From: Tetragonia tetragonoides
Lineage: Eukaryota; Streptophyta; Magnoliopsida; Caryophyllales; Aizoaceae
Assembly: GCA_038025085.1 (NCBI GenBank)
Contig: CM076142.1
Coordinates: forward strand, 5,245,501-5,309,500
Reading direction: 5' to 3'
Length of the DNA stretch: 64,000 bases
Under the pieces are notes generated by a model, which was given only the letters and a program-made list of their open reading frames with translations, was not told the origin of the DNA and did no database searches. The position numbers and the translations under genes are program-made. Shown piece by piece: positions 60,121-64,000 of this stretch (within the stretch, counting starts at the first letter, position 1; every line of letters begins with the position of its first letter).

Positions 60121-60125
60121 AGCGA

Positions 60126-60697
60126 GAGTTTTAAGCTATTTGGAAATTGAAAATGGGGGTGAGAAGAGGGTGAAGGGGGTGGTTTATGGGGAAAAATAAG
60201 AGAAAAGGTAAAAGTTCATCACAAATTAGGCCAAACATGCTAGTAAATAACATCTTGACCTACTAGTAATGAACATTCAGGCACTAAATAGATATATGAA
60301 GTCCCAGCTTCGAATCCCCCATATCCCGTTGTCTAGATCCTACTTGCAACAATAATTTGGTGCAACTTTCATCGCTTTTTTGGGTCTGCATTCATTTGCT
60401 CAAGGTTTTTTTTTTTAAGGTATATATATATTTGCTCTGGTTAGTTTCATAGCATTTTTTTTTTTGAGGGCAAGTTTCAAAGCATATTTGCTCAATTTTT
60501 TATTTTTATTTTTTTAAGGTATATATTTGCTCTACTTAGTTTCATAGCATTGGTTTGTCAGTCTCTCACATTTTTCCAAGGATATATATCTTGCAATTTT
60601 GCCGTCAAACACATCATAGATGCCATATGTATGTTATATTCATGTTTAGCGGCTAATATAATTGAAATTTGTCTCCGGGATTTATGTTTGAAATCTA
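60126..60697. other. Intergenic DNA collinear with block A
   Basis: Matches 15380-15420 and 15960-16260 (TTTGGTGCAACTTTC, CTCACATTTTTCCAAGGATAT, TTTAGCGGCTAAT). No gene. Confidence 0.65.
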
Positions 60698-60953
60698 CTC
60701 CCTTTCTTTCTCTGAAAAATGGTAACATTTACTTTTAAATGTCAAACTTTATAAACTTTGACCATTAATTTCGAAAGAAATATAAGGACTTACAATGTAA
60801 AAGTACTATCAGTGGATTTGTTTTAATTAGTACTTTAGGAAAATCTATCTTTTATAGTTTTATGTATTCATATAAATACAAATATTTATGATCAAGTAGT
60901 ACATTGGAGATCGTTCAAAAGTAAATATTACCATTTTTCAGAAACGAATGGAG
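60698..60953. mobile_element. Stowaway MITE
   Basis: Ends CTCCCTTTCTTTCTCTGAAA and, reverse-complemented, CTCCATTCGTTTCTGAAAAA; TA on both sides. Same family as 13519-13775, in the opposite orientation. Confidence 0.85.
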
Positions 60954-61195
60954 TATTTACATTGTGGATTGGTTATTATAGTCTTCTTTTAATTTGAATC
61001 AAACAACAAAACTACGAGAGCAATGACAACATTTCTTTGAAACAAACATGAATTTTCAGCAATCATCACCTTGCATTGCTATTACATTCCTGACAAACCT
61101 TTAGTAACATGATAAGGCTCCGGGCTCCCCCACACACGACAAAAACTTTATATTGCTATTATATTCTTCATGATCATGATTATCATTATTATCGA

Positions 61196-61563
61196 TAAAG
61201 TGGGTTTGTCTCTCACATGGAAAGATTTAGTGCTCTTAAGCATTAGTAATATAAAGTAAGTGGGTTACTCCACCCATTAGTAATTGATTTTGGGTTGAAA
61301 ACTCATTTACCTTATATTTGTGGTCATTTGTTAAGACGTCATTATTGAAATTTATCATTGTATCAGGGCGGGCTTTTTATCATACATTTTGTCAGTCATG
61401 ATGGGTGTTGGTCTTTGCGTGAGGTGGGGTGTTAAAGTGGGTTTGTGTCCCATATGAAAAAACTTATGGGTCTTGAGCATGCACATAAACAAGTGAATTA
61501 CTTCACCCATTATTAATTGGTTATGGATTAGAATATCCTCAATTGTCTTATATATGTGCTCAC
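61196..61563 (+). repeat. Two diverged direct repeats of about 130 bp
   Basis: AAAGTGGGTTTGTCTCTCAC ... TTACTCCACCCATTAGTAAT (61196-61330) recurs as AAAGTGGGTTTGTGTCCCAT ... TTACTTCACCCATTATTAAT (61433-61563). Absent from the homologous place in block A. The origin is unclear; possibly LTR remnants. Confidence 0.6.
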
Positions 61564-62488
61564 TATTATACTAACATAGTGAAAAAAACAATAATAGCAC
61601 CACAATATTAGAAGAAATGGGTAAGGTACGCACCATAATAAATTATAAAGAAAAAGCAATTACTATATATATATAGCCATATAGGTATTTCAGGCTAACT
61701 TCGTGTTTATATATATATATATGATACCAATAAATTTTGTATAAGATCATTCTACTGTAACATTGTTATATACAAGTTTTTATGATATTGCTCTCAAGTC
61801 AAAGGGGTTAACCCATCGGCTTTGAATTTAAACCACTAACTACCAAATCACCGAATTCGAGTGGTTTGGAGTCTGAAAATATCAAACTTTCTTTTATTAA
61901 ACAAAAGAATCCGGCCGAATATTTAAGTCCTCTCACATATTGACAAGTCTATGTGAAACCCTTGAATTAGTTTATTTTGTCAAAAGAACAAATAAAGTTG
62001 GATGATTTATGTATCCTGAGTAGATGAATAAGAAGTCTTTTATAATTAAAAAAAATTAAAGTGTAGTAAAATGTATATATAGTAGTTAAGAAAAATTAAG
62101 TTGCAAAAAAATTGGTCAGTAGCTAGTTACGTAGGTTAAGAAGATGGATAAGAGTCACTTTTTAGAAGACATAGGGAGTGTTATTTTCCTCACTCATTGG
62201 GTAAGGTTGCCACTAATTTTCACTGATCCGTTAATTAAGGTCCTTTCACTAATCCTTACTGATTCAATAAGGTCTTGCTACTAATTCTGTGAATAGAAAT
62301 TTGGATCCTACCACTAATTTTTACTGATTGAGTAAAGTACTGCAACTGATCCTCGATCACTGATTCAGTAAGGTCTAATCATTAATTATCATTGATTGAC
62401 TAAGATATTACCACTTATTTCCACCGATTGAATAAAATTCAAGTCCAATAAGTAGAAGAAAAAAAAAACACCCATAGTCCCATATAGT
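61564..62488. other. Distal upstream DNA of CBF-B
   Basis: Partly collinear with 19130-19460 (ATTATAAAGAAAAA, CTCAAGTCAAAGGGGTTAACCC, ACATATTGACAAGTCTATGT). 62205-62450 contains several loose CACTAATTTTTACTGATT repeats. No gene. Confidence 0.5.
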
Positions 62489-63611
62489 AAAGAACGGAAT
62501 GGGGTATAAGGATAACGATGTTTAACGGCGGTCAGCAGTAAGATAACGAAATGATCCAAAATGGCTTGGGGATTTCTGACAAACGTTCTAGACGACAGAC
62601 GCCCGTTGTATATATATTTATTCCACACGTTGCCTTTTTTATACCTTCAACTTCCTCTCTCCCGTGCTCTAAACGAAATTGCGTCACGTGTCCCAATTAT
62701 TTGTGATTATTTATTAGCTTTCCTCGTTTTTTAATATTGTTTTTTAGGTTATTCAAGTGATCAATCATTTTATTGGTCCATAGCATTAGGGGTGAGCGTA
62801 ACCGGGTATCTACCGGGTATTACACTACCCGGAATTGGAATTGGATCCGCTGGTTTCTAATTCTCAAGAATTGGAATTGGAATTGGTTGCACCGGTTCCT
62901 AATTCTTAGGAATTGGAATTGGATCCACCAGGTACTCACCGGTTCCTGGATATCCAAGTCAATATTAAAATCCAAATTTATAATTTTTTAAAATCAATAA
63001 TTGTTTATTTAAGAACAACAATTAACAATAATATAAAACCAATGTTAAATTTTAATTCAACAAACCTGGGTATTCTCTTTGCTAATGCACTATAAGCTTG
63101 CTAACTAACTATCATCATGCCAGGGGGTTCTCTCTCTGCTACAGAGAGTATTATGCTATTGTAAACTAAGCATAATCACTTATCACCTAGTCTTTATATC
63201 ATTAAACTAAAGCTAGAAAATGAAATTATATTAACCTCAAAATTAAACAATCATGTAAATAACATATTATTCGTTTACGCCGGGTACCCAACCGGTTCCG
63301 GTTCCCAAAAGTTAGGAATTGGAATTGAAATTGAAATTGGTTGGTACCGATTCCTATTTTTAGGAACCGGAATTGGAATTGGTTGACCGGTTCCGATTTC
63401 GGAACCACCGATTCCGAACCAATTCTAATTCCGGTATTAGATACCCGGAATTTCTACTCACCCCTATATATATATATATATATATCGCCCTACCCCTCAG
63501 AAAACAAATATCCCTCGCCCTAAAACCAATCAACAATCCATTCCATAACCATATGAGTATCTCTCTAACACTCTAAACCCCATTTTCAATTTCTCCATCT
63601 TTCTTTCCCCA
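62489..63611 (+). promoter_or_regulatory. CBF-B promoter, split by an inserted element
   Basis: Matches the CBF-A promoter (GAACGGAATGGGGTATAAGG, TTCCACACGTTGCC, CCATTCCATAACCATATGA). The CACGTG at 62685-62690 corresponds to CACATG in copy A, while the box corresponding to the CBF-A CACGTG is CCCGTG here. A 680-bp element (62787-63466) separates these boxes from the (TA)n TATA candidate at 63465-63485. Confidence 0.6.
62787..63466. mobile_element. Inverted-repeat element in the CBF-B promoter
   Basis: Ends TAGGGGTGAGCGTAACCGGG and, reverse-complemented, TAGGGGTGAGTAGAAATTCC. Both arms are arrays of GGAATTGGAATTGG and CCGGTTCC. The middle is AT-rich and noncoding. The same position in CBF-A has no such element, so it arrived after the duplication. 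It resembles the general design of the 19498-19914 element but is not homologous in its interior. Confidence 0.75.
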
Positions 63612-64000
63612 ATGAACTCAAGAATCCAACCTCAATCATCATCCCATTCCCCGCCATCGAGTGGGGGCGAGTCTAGTTCAGACTCGCCCACCACTCCTCT
63701 AACGCTTGGTGGAGCCACCGCCTTCCGTCCTCTGAAAAAACGGAAGGCGGGTAGAAAAAAGTTCCGAGAGACCCGACATCCCTTTTACCACGGTGTCCGG
63801 GAGAGGGATGGCGGGAAATGGGTATGCGAGGTTCGAGAACCCTACACCAAGGCTAGAATATGGCTTGGGACATACTCTATTCCTGAGCTAGCAGCTAGGG
63901 CACATGACGTGGCAGCCTTGGCCCTTAGGGGCGATCAAGCCACCCTGAACCTCCCTGACTCGGCTTGGCTCGCCCCCCGAGCCAAGTCTACCTCAGCTAG
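63612..64000 (+). CDS. CBF/DREB1-type AP2/ERF factor (copy B), cut by the window end
   Basis: Paralogue of 20425-21177 with the same start ([20 protein letters not shown]) and an open frame to the window edge, covering 129 complete codons. The CBF signature [15 protein letters not shown] is intact and closer to the family form than in copy A. The AP2 domain reads [20 protein letters not shown] where copy A has [11 protein letters not shown], so the first Arg of the YRGVR motif is His. In AP2/ERF structures that Arg contacts DNA. The next loop is [10 protein letters not shown] instead of [24 protein letters not shown] follows. The acidic C-terminus lies beyond the window. Whether it is functional is open. 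Confidence 0.9.
   Translation, partial: MNSRIQPQSSSHSPPSSGGESSSDSPTTPLTLGGATAFRPLKKRKAGRKKFRETRHPFYHGVRERDGGKWVCEVREPYTKARIWLGTYSIPELAARAHDVAALALRGDQATLNLPDSAWLAPRAKSTSA

Larger units (their letters stand above)
30500..64000 (+). repeat. Segmental duplication block B
   Basis: Direct-orientation paralogue of block A: IPT2 (30826-36779), shared intergenic patches (38585-38660, 46708-47400, 47850-48090, 49410-49650, 50280-51480, 59650-59760, 60330-60690, 61030-61110, 61620-61990) and CBF (63612-). The left limit is uncertain because the matching part of block A lies outside the window. Confidence 0.85.

Noticed and set aside
62773..63523. Open frames rich in NWNW and FRNR residues
   Set aside because: Direct translations of the GGAATTGGAATTGG arrays in the CBF-B promoter element.

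Overview
This 64 kb window is nuclear DNA of a flowering plant. It is AT-rich and intron-containing, with one intronless plant transcription-factor gene and a dense, nested population of SINEs, MITEs, Helitrons and hAT, Mutator-like, CACTA and LINE elements. The repeat style fits a eudicot; I cannot fix the species.

The main architecture is a large, old, direct (tandem) segmental duplication. Block A (from the left edge to about 21.2 kb) holds a tRNA isopentenyltransferase gene (IPT2 type, exons at 775-6215, first exons outside the window) and a CBF/DREB1-type AP2/ERF gene at 20425-21177. Block B (about 30.5 kb to the right edge) holds the same two genes in the same order and orientation: an IPT2 copy at 30826-36779 and a second CBF gene starting at 63612 and cut by the window end. 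Short homologous stretches of intergenic DNA between the two genes stay collinear in both blocks. Most of the size difference (about 14 kb against 27 kb between the genes) comes from insertions private to one block.

IPT2-A keeps every visible exon in frame and the C-terminal C2H2 zinc finger. IPT2-B is dead: the Walker-A lysine codon is changed, there are frameshifts and stop codons, one 408-bp exon is gone and another is internally deleted. Both CBF genes are open as far as seen. CBF-B has a histidine in place of the first arginine of the YRGVR DNA-contact motif. Its promoter has kept a different CACGTG box from CBF-A and carries a 680-bp inverted-repeat element just upstream of the TATA region.

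Between the blocks (about 21.2-30.5 kb) lie AT-rich intergenic DNA, MITE and SINE copies, a 3-kb GC-richer satellite array (26.1-29.2 kb, about 310-bp units in a roughly 795-bp higher-order pattern) and an orphan exon resembling a golgin-type protein. Block B contains a complete but mutated LINE (38680-46706, minus strand, 19-bp target-site duplication), a Helitron (48545-49228), a hAT-like element (49656-50270), a 5.3-kb CACTA element (53553-58828) and a solo LTR (59940-60120). Block A contains a hAT element in an IPT2 intron, a Helitron/TIR-element/MITE nest (about 11.65-13.17 kb), a Mutator-like element (15425-15954) and a 314-bp tandem repeat (17.85-18.59 kb). Because the blocks are paralogous, several insertions can be compared with the near-empty site in the other block.
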